NCBI GenBank assembly: GCA_029204225.1 | Contig: CM055097.1 | Coordinates: 63,919,662-63,983,661 of the forward strand | DNA length: 64,000 bases | Direction of reading: 5' to 3' | From: Diphasiastrum complanatum | Taxonomy: Eukaryota; Streptophyta; Lycopodiopsida; Lycopodiales; Lycopodiaceae | In this document: one piece after another, positions 33,055-43,642 of the stretch | Layout: the number at the start of each line of letters is the position of its first letter | Position numbering within the stretch: the first letter of the stretch is position 1 | Notes under the pieces: generated by a model | Database searches by the model: none | Told to the model about the DNA's origin: nothing | The model's input: only the letters and a program-made list of their open reading frames with translations | Made by a program: the position numbers and the translations under genes

Positions 33055-34000
33055 CATATAATAAGTTGCTACGATAATGTATCGGGTCTGAGATCCTTGT
33101 GCAGCAGGATGAATAGGACCAATATAATCTAGGCCCCATTTATCAAATGGCGTTTGTGATAAAACCATATGTAAGGATTTATAGTTCTGTCTAGGAGGCC
33201 GTCGTGCTCGTTGGCAAACATCACATGTAGCGCAGGCCACCAACAACCTGATTGCAAAAGTTTGCGAACAGTAATATCTGTAGAGAAGTGTCCTCCGCCC
33301 ATGTCATCATGTAAAAACATGATTAAATCTGATATTTCATGTGGTAAAACACATCTACGTAGAATATTTCTGATCCACGACGATACAACTGACTCGAAAT
33401 CAATTGATAAGGTTGAGCCTTATGAATCAATTGCCTCTTCTGTACTTTTGTCAAAGAGTCATTCAGTTGTCCTAGCATTAGGTATTCACAAATATCTGTT
33501 GCCCACTCAGGTACTGCATCTACATAGAGTAATGCAGCATTTGGTAATTCATCATCCACTTTAGTATTAACTGGTGTAGATTCAATTCGTGAAACATGGT
33601 CGGCAAGATAATGTTGCTTTCCCTTACGAACGACAATTCAAAAGTCAAATTCAGTCCATAATAGTAACCATCTTGCAATACGCCCTGTATTGCACGTCTT
33701 GTTTACCAAATAAAGTAACGGCTGGTGATCCGTATAAAATGCAAAGTGCATTTCCATGAGGTAATGTCAAAATTTTCTTACAGAAAAAATCATGGCTAAC
33801 GCTTCATGTTTTGTTGTTGAATAGTTCTTCTCTGGATCTATAAGCTGTCTGCATGCAAATCGTATTGGGGATAGTCTTTCTTATATTCATTTGGCTACGT
33901 CAAAACTGATCCAATTGCATATTTTGAGGCATCAGTGTAAACATGAAATTCAATCGTCCAATCTGGAGAACGAAGTATTGATGCTGAGGCTAATGTTTTT
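33055..34000 (-). pseudogene. Gypsy I: RNase H and integrase N-terminal half
   Basis: Minus strand: an RNase H start with a YTDASKYAIGSVL-like block (about 33,950-33,900); a connecting region open at 33,323-33,559 (EWATDICEYL, then SSQLYRRGSE); the integrase zinc region (HDDMGGGHFS-T, then CATCDVCQRARRPP, 33,190-33,320); and the first integrase core strand (DKWGLDYIGPI, about 33,120) running to VATYYMTK at 33,055. The catalytic D,D,E core beyond the first Asp is missing because of the junction with the direct repeat. Confidence 0.8.
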
Positions 34001-34345
34001 TTAAAATTTTTCAAAGGCTTCTAACGCTTCAACTGTCCAAATAGGAACAATGGTCAGTTTGTATACGGGTCTTGCAAGATCAGCAAAGAAAATAAAAATT
34101 CGATAATAGTTCGCATTGCCCATAAACACATAAACTCCACGAATTGTTGTTGCCAGTGGCAATTCCACAATAACCTTGATTTTAGAATAATCTGTGGCAA
34201 TGCCATGACTTGATATCACGTGTCCAAGAACAACTCTGTGGAAAACCCATATCTGGCACTTTCCTGGATTCAAAGAAATTTGATACTTGCGACAACGTTC
34301 AAATACTTTTTCCAATCGATCCAGGTGGTTTGATTCTATGCTATG
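34001..34345 (-). pseudogene. Gypsy I: C-terminal RT (thumb side)
   Basis: Minus-strand RT sequence after the catalytic centre: LEKVFERCRKYQISLNPGKC, FHRVVLGHVISSHGI and NANYYRIFI-FFADLARP blocks. It joins the RT fragment at 39,820-40,253 across the insertion of element D. Confidence 0.88.
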
Positions 34346-34995
34346 TGTGAAAGATTCAACTAGTTTCATCACATTTTGCAATATTTCCATATATGGCATA
34401 TTGAGGCCAAAACTTGTTTTAGACTTAGAGGTTGACTTTTCAAAGTTCATTAGTCTAAATTTCATCTAAATAAACACTTTTTGAAAGTGTGGGAAAGATA
34501 GAATGCAAGTTTGAGTAGATTCAATTTGAATAAGTTGGGTACATTGAATCTAGACCCAAAATTGGTAGAGTTAGCATTTTGGTGGGAAAGCCAAGTGGCC
34601 AAATAGGGTTTGGACCTACTATAAAAGGATGTAACTCATGGAGAGAGTAATTTTCTCTCTTCTCTATTGCATTTCATGCTCATACATGGTTCTCTTGGGT
34701 TCTACTATCCATTGGTGCACTATCTTGGTGATTGCTTGCAATTCTATGTGTAGAATGATCTATATTTGCTATTTTTGGATCCACACGTGTGAAATATAGT
34801 AGCTTGCTGGTTTTGTATGGACAACAATAGTACATAATCATTTCATTCAAGTTTGATCAAGTTCTATTAGTGTTTACATCTCAAATTGTGTGTAGATGCT
34901 AATTTTTCTACATTGGTAAAATTGGTAGTGTATTTCTCTTTCTAACCAAAGATCATTCAAGTAGATTGGATATTAAGGATCTGAAATCTTTCACA
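34346..34995 (+). repeat. Element D 5' LTR
   Basis: 650 bp, starting TGTGAAAGATTC and ending TCTTTCACA. TATA box TATAAAA at 34,620-34,626 and a CACACGTGTG palindrome near 34,783. It matches 39,174-39,819. Confidence 0.93.
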
Positions 34996-35007
34996 TGGTA
35001 TCAGAGC
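34996..35007 (+). other. Element D primer-binding site
   Basis: TGGTATCAGAGC, a perfect 12-base complement to the 3' end of plant initiator tRNA-Met, directly after the LTR. Confidence 0.92.
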
Positions 35008-35594
35008 TTGTGTTTCAGGTTATGAAGGAGGAAATCAGATCTATCAATGATTTGGTGAAGATATCAAGTCTAGAGCATGCTAGAGAGGATTCTACACCAA
35101 AATCGGATTTTTTGCTTTTGTAGATTGGATCTTTTGTAGATCAAAACACTAAATAGGTCAATATACTTGTTCAATTCCGCTTTTTGAGTTCACATACTGG
35201 ATTAGGCCGATTTTTGGATCATTGGTTCAGCCTAAGTGGTGGCTTATAGATTGCATATCAAATTTTCAGCATTTGCATGTAGATTTGGAATAGTCAATTT
35301 TTGTGATTTTGTCAAAGCCCTAATTTTGATTGGATCTCTAGATAGTGAGGTTGCTGGACTTCATTTGAGTGTCTTTCAATCTTAGGAAGTGGCAAAAGTC
35401 ATTAGATTGAGGATAGATCATAGGTTGATCAAGATTCCATGATTCTATGTGTTGATTTGCTTGGATAAGTGCTAGAAGAGAATTTGTGAGATAGTTTCAA
35501 ATCTTGGTGATTTCTTTTGAAGGCATTTGTTGTTGTTAAAAGGAGTGCTTTGTGCATTGAAGTAGGTTGAAAGAGAAGATCAGGTCATTGCTAC
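35008..35594 (+). other. Element D untranslated leader
   Basis: Non-coding. The second half matches the truncated leader of element B (5491-5835), showing that B and D are members of one Copia family. Confidence 0.7.
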
Positions 35595-36905
35595 ATGGCA
35601 ACCTCAATTGGAGTCATGTTGGAAGCCAATGATAGGCTTACCTCAAGTAACTATTCATTGTGGAAAGTGAGGATGGAGTCACTTCTTGAGATGAATGATG
35701 TTTTCGATATTGTTGTAGGCTTGGAGGAGAGACAAAAGACACAACAAGATCAATTGAGATATGATAAGAGTGCCAAGAAGCCTCTACACATGATAAAGAT
35801 GAATGTTACCAATGAACTTCTCAAGGAAGTTGGTAAGTGCACATCATCTTTGGAAGCTTGGAATTCATTGAAGAAGCTTTATGAATCCAAGTCTACTTCT
35901 AGAGTGTTAACTCTAAGAAGGCAAATCTTTTCTTGTTTGCAAAAGAATGAAGAAAGTCCAAGTACTTTTGTTTTGAGAATGAAAGCATTGAATGATGAGT
36001 TAGCTTGCATAGATGAAAGCATTAAGGAAGGAGAGCTTATTCAAGTGATTCTTAATGGCTTGTTGGATGCTCATGCTAACATTGTTCAAAGTATTGCTAT
36101 TCAAAAGACTTTGCCAGGTTTGATGGATCTTCAAGAGATCTTGATCAATGAGGAATATAGGCTTCAAGCAAGAGGTGGATCTACATCGACACTTCAAGAG
36201 GATGCTATGTTCACAAAGGGCAAAACCAAAAGCAAGTGGTCTAAAGGGCAAGATCAAGTGGATGATTCTTCAAGTGACAAAAAGAAGGATAGATCAAATC
36301 TCGAGTGCTTTTATTGTGGCATCAAAGGACACTTTGCAAGTGAATGCTACAAGAAGAAGAGAGATCAAGGAGACAAGCAAGGTAATCTTACTCTTGATGA
36401 GGATGATTTGGATGTGCAAGATGCAAATGATGATGCCTTTGTGATGTCTTCATGTATGCTTGCTAATGATGGAGATCTAGATCCTTGGTGGATTGATAGT
36501 GGAGCAAGTTCACACATGACCTTTCACAAAGCATACTTCACTTCTTTGTTGGCATATGGAGATGACAAGAGGGTGATCTACACGGCCAATGATGCTGAGT
36601 GTGCAATCAAAGGGATTGGCACAATTCCTATTTCTCTCTCTACAAATAGGAATGTTCATTTGGAGGATGTCTTGTTTATTCCATCTATTACCAAGAATTT
36701 GCTTAGTGTGAGTCAAATGCTAAGTAAGGGCCTCAAGGTGGAGTTTGATGGAGATGCTTGTTTGATCAAAAGAAAGGATGTCTTGATTGGAAAAGGTAAA
36801 AGGCAAGGGAAGTTGTTCAAACTTGATGCTTGTGTTATTGCTAACCAAGTTGGATGTGTTGCAAGGGAGCAAATTTCTATTCAAGAGTTTGGCACAAAAG
36901 GATGA
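35595..36905 (+). pseudogene. Element D gag and protease
   Basis: A 436-residue open frame from the ATG at 35,595. The UBN2-type capsid domain covers residues about 10-185 (NYSLWKVRMESLLE; NELLKEVGK; SRVLTLRRQIFS; ILNGLLDAHANIVQ). A Lys-rich linker follows, then the CCHC zinc knuckle at C238, C241, H246, C251 and the protease active site WWIDSGASSHMT at about 298-309. The frame is lost at about 36,890, where the pre-integrase continues in another frame (36,854 onward), so the polyprotein ends early. In active relatives this makes the virus-like particle and processes the polyprotein. Confidence 0.9.
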
Positions 36906-37600
36906 GACACCTCAACTTCAAGTCATTGGAGGTTGGTCTTCCAAGTTCCTTAAGTAATGACAAGCATGTTTGTGAGTCTTGTGCTTTGTCTAAGTCACAT
37001 AGATTACCTTATACTAGATCTATTTCTAGATCTACAAAGCCTTTTCAACTTGTACATTCGGATATTCATGGATTTACTACAATTAGCAATAGTGGAGCTA
37101 AGATGTATGTAACATTCATTGATGATTTTAGTAGATTTTGTTGGTTCTATCTACTAAAGAGCAAGGATGAAGTGTCTGATGTCTTTGTCAAGTTCAAGAA
37201 TGCAAGGGAGAACCAATTTTCCACAAAGATCAAGTGCTTGAGAGGTGACAATGGTGGTGAGTACATATCTAACAAGTTCAAGGCCTTTTGTGATGAGCAT
37301 GCGATCAAGAGGGAGTATACAACATCAAGGACCCCACAAAAAAATGGAGTCACTGAAAGGAAGAATAGGACTTTATGTGAAAGTGCTAAAGCTATGAGGT
37401 TAAGTTCTAATCTTGACAAACCATTTTGGGATCAAGCTTTGTTGTGTGCCAATTTCTTGTGCAATAGGTGGCCGAGTGCTATTTTGGATGGAAGGACACC
37501 TTTTGAGATGCTATTCAAGAGGAGGCTGAGTGTCAACTTTCTAAGAACGTTTGGATGCACATGCTATGTCAACATTACTCTTGATGATAGGACCAAGTAG
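36854..37600 (+). pseudogene. Element D integrase
   Basis: The zinc-binding pre-integrase module (HKRMRHLNF, then CESCALSK) is followed by the integrase core. All three acidic positions are visible: HSDIHG, the RGDNGGEYIS block and the GVTERKNRT block. A FLRTFGCTCYVN block follows. A TAG at 37,598-37,600 interrupts the C-terminus; the same frame continues after it as SSRRGIFVGYS. Confidence 0.9.
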
Positions 37601-38152
37601 GATCCATCTTCAAGAAGAGGTATTTTTGTTGGATATAGTGAGGTGAGTAAAGCCTACAAGCTTTACATTCCTTCTACTAACAAAGTGATTGTTGGTAGAG
37701 ATGTCATTTTTGATGAGGGGAACATTCCAAAGGTGTCTTCAAGCATGATTGATGGTAAAGTAGATGGATCTAACATTCTTGATGTTGATGAGAAGGATCC
37801 TACTTTGGATGGTGGTGATGATGGACCTTCATCAAGTCAAAAGCCAAGGAGAACATCAAGAGAGAAACAAGTACCTTCAAGGCTCACATATGATCAAAAG
37901 GGTAAGCAAGTAGTTTTTGGAAATTATGCTGCTTTCCTAACCTCTTTGGATGAGCCTAAAAGTGTAGATCAAGCAAGGAAAGAAGAGGAGTGGATCCAAG
38001 CAATGGATCTCGAGTATCAAGCTCTTATGAAGAATGGAACATGGAGATTGGTGGAGTTGCCTAAGGACAAGAAAGCTATTGGATGCAAATCGATCTTCAA
38101 GGTGAAGACAAACCAAGATGGATCTATCAACTCTCTCAAGGCTTTGTTATGA
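37601..38152 (+). pseudogene. Element D integrase C-terminus, hinge and start of RT
   Basis: After the TAG, the frame carries a GIFVGYSEVSKAYKLYIP block, VGRDVIFDEG, an acidic/basic hinge, and the RT entry (MKNGTWRLVELP, KSIFKVKTNQDGSI). At about 38,140 it jumps to a QGFVMSEYDHSLYY block that normally lies several hundred bases further on. This removes the RT fingers and the first catalytic Asp block (HQMDVK type). Confidence 0.85.
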
Positions 38153-39173
38153 GTGAGTATGATCATTCACTTTATTATAGGTTTGTTGGAAATGATGTTA
38201 CCATCTTGCTAATCTATGTGGATGATATCATCTTGAGTGGTGGAGACAATCAAGATGTGGAGGATATCAAGAATGCTCTTAAGAAGGAGTTTGAGGTGGA
38301 TGATCTTGGTAATTTGCATTACATTTTAGGAATAGAAGTCATTAGATCTTCTCAATCTACTTTCATTTTTCAAGAGAAGTATGCTAATTCTATTCTAGAA
38401 AAATTTCATATGGTAGATGCAAAAGCTATTGATACACCTATGGAGTCTCATGTAAAGCTAACTATAAGAGGTAATGAAAGATCCTTCGAGGACATTACTC
38501 TCTATATAAAGCTAGTTGGTTCACTCATCTATCTAACCATTACTAGACCTGATCTAAGCTATTGTGTTGTAAGATTGAGTCAATTCATGCAAGATCCTAG
38601 TGAGGAGCATTGGAAGCTAGGAAGGCGAGTTTTGAGGTACATCATTGGAACTCGAGATTTTGGCATATTGTCACCTAATCTTTTTGGATTCTCAGATTCA
38701 AACTATGCTGGAGATGTAATGGATAGGAAATCCATTAGTGCTTATTGTATTTTCATAGGTGATGGAGCTATATCATGGATGTCAAAGAAACAAGCCACTA
38801 TCTCATTGTCATCTAATGAGGCCAAGTACAAGCTCTTACACATTGCACAAAGGAGATGGTATGGATCAAGAGGATGATCAAGGATCTTCACTTGCTGGAT
38901 TTTCAGAGAGCCCAATCATCTTTTGTGACAATCAATCGGCCCAAATAATGGCATCCAATCCTATCTTTCATGCTAGGAGCAAGCATATTGAGATACAATA
39001 TCATTTTGTGAGGGAGCGAGTCATTGCAAAGGAGGTGGAGCTTCAACATCTGTCTTCAAGGGAATGTGTAGCTGATATCTTCACCAAAGCATTGGGAAAA
39101 GACTTGTTCATGAAGCATAGGACTTCACTTGGAGTATTTTCAAAGTCTATGCTAAAACTAGTTGAAGAGGGAG
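38140..39173 (+). pseudogene. Element D RT C-terminal half, RNase H and polypurine tract
   Basis: RT with the catalytic LLIYVDDIIL box near 38,210 and a DLGNLHYILGIEV block, then RNase H (GFSDSNYAGD, a SLSSNEAKY block; frame change near 38,850; DNQSAQIMASNP, KHIEIQYHFVRE, CVADIFTKALGKD). The stop at 39,176-39,178 lies just past GTTGAAGAGGGAG (39,161-39,173), which is both the last codons and the polypurine tract before the 3' LTR. Confidence 0.88.
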
Positions 39174-39819
39174 TGTAAAAGATTCAACTAATTTCATCAC
39201 ATTTTGCAATATTTCCATATTTGGCATATTGAGGCCAAAACTTGTTTTAGACTTAGAGGTTGACTTTTCAAAGTTCATTAGTCTAAATTTCATTTGAATA
39301 AACACTTTTTGAAAGTGTGGGAAAGATAGAATGCGAGTTTGAGTAGATTCAATTTGAATAAGTTGGGTACATTGAATCTAGACCCAAAATTGGTAGGGTT
39401 AGCATTTTGGGAAAGCCAAGTGGCCAAATAGGGTTTGGACCTACTATAAAAGGATGTAACTCGTGGAGAGAGTAATCTTCTCTTTTCTCTATCTCATTTC
39501 ATGCTTATACATGGTTCTCTTGGGTTCTACTATCCATTGGTGCACTATCTTGGTGATTGCTTGCAATTCTATGTGTAGATGATCTATATTTGTTATTTTT
39601 GGATCCACACGTGTGAAATATAGTAGCTTGCTGGTTTTGTACGGACAGCAACAGTACATAATCATTTCATTCAAGTTTGATCAAATTCTATTAGTGTTTG
39701 CATCTCAAATTGTGTGTAGATGCTGATTTTTCTCCATTGGTAAAATTGGTAGTGTATTTATCTTTCTAACCAAAGATCATTCAAGTAGATTGGATCTTAA
39801 GGATCTGAAATCTTTCACA
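39174..39819 (+). repeat. Element D 3' LTR
   Basis: 646 bp, beginning TGTAAAAGATTC (one change from the 5' LTR start) and ending TCTTTCACA. TATA box at 39,445-39,451. A few small indels and substitutions relative to the 5' LTR are visible. Confidence 0.93.
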
Positions 39820-40253
39820 TGGACTCCAAGGTCATCCAAGTAAATTTCAAGGAGTTTCTGTAGATAATCTCTAAAAGAAAATTGCATTACTCTTTGAAAC
39901 GAACTTGGTGCATTACAGAGTCCAAGTGGCATTACTTTGTAAGCATAGGTCTCCCATTTTGTTGCAAAGGCTGTTTTATGACGATCTTCAGGTGCAATTT
40001 TGACCTGGTTATAACCACTAAATCCATCCAGAAAACTATAAGCTTCCACTCCAAGGTGGTCCAAAATGCTTTCAGTAAAAGGTAATGGAAAGTGATCTTT
40101 TCTCGTTACTTTGTTCAAGGCCTCGAGATTCAGATAAATTCTCAATTTTCCATTCTTCCTAGGAACAATGCCAATTGGTGAAACCCATTTGGTATGCTCA
40201 ATCTCATAAATGAAATCATCATCAAGCAATCTCTGAAGCTCTTTCTTTATCAA
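39820..40253 (-). pseudogene. Gypsy I: N-terminal and catalytic RT
   Basis: An open minus-strand frame with the Gypsy RT blocks WVSPIGIVPRKNGKLR, YSFLDGFSGYNQV, a KTAFATKWETYAYKVMPLG block, NAPSSFQRVM and EIYLDDLGV. The last contains the Y-x-DD catalytic pair as YLDD. It is cut by element D immediately after it and continues at 34,345. Confidence 0.9.
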
Positions 40254-41300
40254 ATCTGCAACATTAGGATTGCGGCGATAGAACTTTGTAACCTTTGGAA
40301 TTGATTAGGTATCAAAGATATGGTGTGTTCAATAACTGACATCAGAATCCTTTTAAGATCTTTATAAGTCCAGACAAAGCAATCTTGATACTTAATAAGA
40401 AACTTCCGTAGCGCTTGAAAATGTTCAGGATTAAGTTGTGATCCAACTTGTACAATCTTTTCTGGTTCTCTTGGCTTAGCAAGATTCATAGGCTGTGTCC
40501 TAGCTGGGTCATCATAAACAACTTTCAATTCTGGCACTTGTTCTTCCTGTTCACGATGTGCTTTTGGTAACATGATAACCACATCATCCAGTGTATAGCA
40601 TTTGAAATATTCAAGCATATCATGCTGGACCTCATCTGATTTCTCTTTATCAAAAGGATTAGACTTGGATTTTCGCTTAGCCTTCTTAGCTAAAGTTGAT
40701 CATGGAGGTGATGACTTCTGAGAGGATAGACTTTTCTTCGAAGGTGAAGACTTCTTGGACGATGATGTCTTGCTAGGACTCTGACTTGAAGAATATTCAT
40801 CAACTTTTCTTTGCCTTTATTCAGTAAGATTGACACATTCTTTGAATCTGTCTTGTGATGTGGATTTTCCCATTTTAGGATCGTATTATAATGTTGTTTA
40901 GCTTGTTTCTTTGTCATTGATCCTGAGATCCTGTCTTTCTTCAATATAATTGCTTTTGATGATTTTATTGTCGGTTCATCAGGAATATTACTTACTCCAA
41001 ATTTGGTCGGATCCATATGATTTAGAATTTTCTCATCAGTAAGTTCTTCATTGTCATCATAAGTCAAGGCATGACTCACATGAATGAGTTCGTCTTCAAT
41101 TGGGTCTGGTATGGGCTCCGTTGATATCCAAGACACATTCAGCACATTTAGTGAAAAAGTGATCGGTGTATCCAAAGTTCGATCCAATAATAAAATTTTA
41201 CAAATCGGATTGATTATCTTGTTGACACATGTAGCCTGTTGTACAATCAATCGTTGCAAGAACTTGATTTTAGTTGACAGTATTGTTTTGAGAGTCATAA
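40254..41300 (-). pseudogene. Gypsy I: protease-RT linker and RT entry
   Basis: Minus-strand frames at 40,690-41,298 and 40,250-40,618 give a long acidic linker (PIPDPIEDELIHVSHAL, then EEQVPELKVVYDDP). A LIKYQDCFVWTYKDLK block and a VIEHTISLIPN block follow, the usual entry to Gypsy RT. Frameshifts separate them. A basic RPRSLHLRRK patch lies between. Linkers of this length are seen in Tat-like elements. Confidence 0.75.
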
Positions 41301-41872
41301 TGAACTCCCCAATTTTTTACTGGTTGGTCACAAGTATGATCCGTTGTTGATGCATCACCCTCTTTTTGAGCCACTAGTTTGATAGTCCAAGTTATGAGAT
41401 CAACTTTGACTGCACGTTCACGATTTTCAGAAGTGATTTTTTTGGTACTCTTGTTATGAATCACTTGTGCAACTCATAACCATGGGCGTCCTAGTAGGAC
41501 TCGATAGACATTCGATTCTTCAGGTAAGTCCATTACTACGAATGTAATGATGCAGCAATTCTGACAGGTATATCTTCAACCATTCCTCGTGGACGAACTA
41601 TCATTTGATCAGCCAGCTTAATGGCAAAAGTTGCAAGCTTTATCCTTGTAAGGCCCCATTTTGCACATAGCTTTGTCGAAATCAGGTTAACTCCTGAATC
41701 GCCATCTATCACGGCTGCTTCGTTAGAAAATTGCTTATGCTATATCGATAGGGTGATATTTTTTTTGCTTTATTTCCCAAGCTGCTCCCACATGGAGTAC
41801 TTCATTAGATTCTTCAAATCCAGCACAAAAAAGTGGCTCTTGATGGACTTATGGTTCAGCTTGAGTTAACTT
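41301..41872 (-). pseudogene. Gypsy I: aspartic protease, heavily degraded
   Basis: Minus strand, broken by many stops. A DLPEESNVYRVLLGRPWL block (about 41,520-41,470), diagnostic of the end of the Gypsy protease, is still readable. The active-site D-S/T-G region (about 41,700) survives only in pieces. Confidence 0.65.
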
Positions 41873-42521
41873 TTACACTAATACTTCTTTTGCTTTTGGC
41901 ACCGACTTCAGGAACTCTCCTAACGAAATATTGATCTTACTAGACAAAATATTCATAAGCAGTTCTGTTTGCGGCGCTTCCGATTCAGTCATCTTGAAGG
42001 GTTCTTCGTGATGATGCAATTGAGCATTCATATATGTGTGTGGATTATTCGGTGGTTGCACTAGTGAAGAACGAACCTCGGCTATTGCTCTAGCGGCTTC
42101 AAGCTCCTCTTCCTCTTGCAAATGTTTAATCCATTGTCTCATATCTTGGTATCTCCTCTTTTCTGCATGAAGATTTGGATAGACTCCAGATGCTGTTGGT
42201 ATATCAGTAGATGGTATAGAATTACCAGGTGTTGGAATTGCTACAGGTTCCTTCTGCTTCTGTGCTCTGGTAACCACCATCAAGGGTACACTTGGTTCAG
42301 TCTAAGCTGTTGGTCTTCTCTTGATTGTGATTAAATTTACAAGAGCTGTGGCCGGCGGCAGCTTTGGTCTTGTTGGACACTCCTTGTAGTAATGGCCATA
42401 TCCACAGTCATGACATAATGGTACAAATTTGCCTTTGTTTGAACATTCTGCAACTCTGTGATTTTTTTCACATGCAAAGCATCCAAGCAGTGCTCTGGTC
42501 CAATTTCTAGATGCTTGTTGT
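41873..42521 (-). pseudogene. Gypsy I: gag C-terminus with zinc knuckles and VVTRAQ linker
   Basis: Minus strand from 42,521: two Cys/His clusters (CFACEKNHRVAEC and CHDCGYGHYYKEC), then PTRPKLPPATALVNLI, and after a stop near 42,303 the MMVVTRAQKQKEP linker and a Glu/Ala-rich helix (LQEEEELEAARAIAEV). VVTRAQ-type motifs join gag to protease in Tat/Athila elements. The N-terminal gag lies across element E at 48,590 and above. Confidence 0.8.
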
Positions 42522-43176
42522 TGTGAAAAAAACGGATCTTGAATGGATCCAAACTCCCAAAATACTTGGCTAAGATCTTTGCACAACAAGCTACAAAAGC
42601 TATAAATGGCAAAGCATCCTAATGCTACCTTTGATACACATGAACTTGACAAAGCATTCAAGAGACAAAAGAAACTAATAAAAGGTACTGATGGCAGCCA
42701 AAAATAGCAGAAAATAGGGCTCCCAACAGCAGCGTACTACTTTTGGAAACCTCTTTAAATCATACACAAAAGCTTGAAGACAATACACAAAGCAATGCTC
42801 TCAATGGAAGAAGAAACTGTGACAATGATCTATTGATCTCTCTCAACAATACAATAAGTTTCTCCAACCTGTTCTCCATGAATTTTAGCCTTATATAGGT
42901 GAGAAAGATGACTCTCTCTCCTCTCTCTAGAACTTAGGCCCCAAATTTAGGGCACCAGTAGCCTAAAATAGCCAATTTTGGCCTATATGTCCAAATAACA
43001 TGATTTTGGTGTCATTTCGAAGATCCTAAAGTTTGAGACTTCTTTAACATGAAATATATATTTATATAAAAGTATCTAGGCCTCTTTCACATGTGTGAAA
43101 TGTTAGATCCAAAACTATGTACAAAAACTACCAATCTAGGCCTCAAACTAGCTAGGAAATGTTGACAATTTTCACA
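42522..43176 (-). repeat. Element E 3' LTR
   Basis: 655 bp matching 47,935-48,589, with only scattered differences. On the minus strand a CTATATAAGG TATA box lies near 42,890-42,900. Confidence 0.93.
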
Positions 43177-43189
43177 CTCCCTCTTCAAC
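43177..43189 (-). other. Element E polypurine tract
   Basis: Minus-strand GTTGAAGAGGGAG immediately before the LTR, identical to 39,161-39,173 of element D. Confidence 0.85.
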
Positions 43190-43642
43190 TTAACTTGCTA
43201 GTTTTACAACACTACTTTGCTCCAACCTAATAATGATCTCCATCATGATAATAGATCTCTTCTCAAGTGTTCTAATATGTACAATATGAAGTACACCATA
43301 ATTGATATAGATAATAGTGTCCATATAGGATGCTTCACTATTTCTTACATCAATTTTACATAGAATGGTGAACATGATACATGTAAAAGAACATAGAATC
43401 ATAATGAAAGGATTCCTCCATGTATCCACCTTTTAATTCTCTGTAAAACCACAGCAAACAAGTTGTAAGTGAAAGTAACCAACGAGTGTTTGCATGCCTC
43501 CTCCACATTCCACTATGCCCATAGTGAATGCACCATGTATCTCCATGAATAAACCTCCATCACCACCTTGCCTTTGTAGATCTCCAATCCAGGAAAGACC
43601 TTGAGTGAATGAATGTCAAAATGATGTGTTCTCTGCTACATT
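43190..43642 (-). other. Element E 3' untranslated stretch
   Basis: About 450 bp between the stop codon of the long frame and the polypurine tract. No domain recognised. Confidence 0.6.

Larger units (their letters stand above)
34346..39819 (+). mobile_element. Element D: full-length Copia retrotransposon inserted in Gypsy I RT
   Basis: A 5.47-kb element with LTRs 34,346-34,995 and 39,174-39,819, primer site TGGTATCAGAGC, gag, protease, integrase, RT, RNase H and polypurine tract in Ty1/Copia order. The left flank is CTATG. The right flank keeps only TG of the expected duplication, a loss of about 3 bp, yet the host RT frame reads across the site when one target copy is assumed. The LTRs are highly similar, so insertion is fairly recent. 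Coding is broken by a frameshift at about 36,890, a TAG at 37,598, an RT deletion near 38,140 and a shift near 38,850, so this copy is not active. Confidence 0.92.

Noticed and set aside
34346-39819. Element D as a currently active retrotransposon
   Set aside because: Despite near-identical LTRs, gag/pol has two frameshifts, a stop and an RT deletion.
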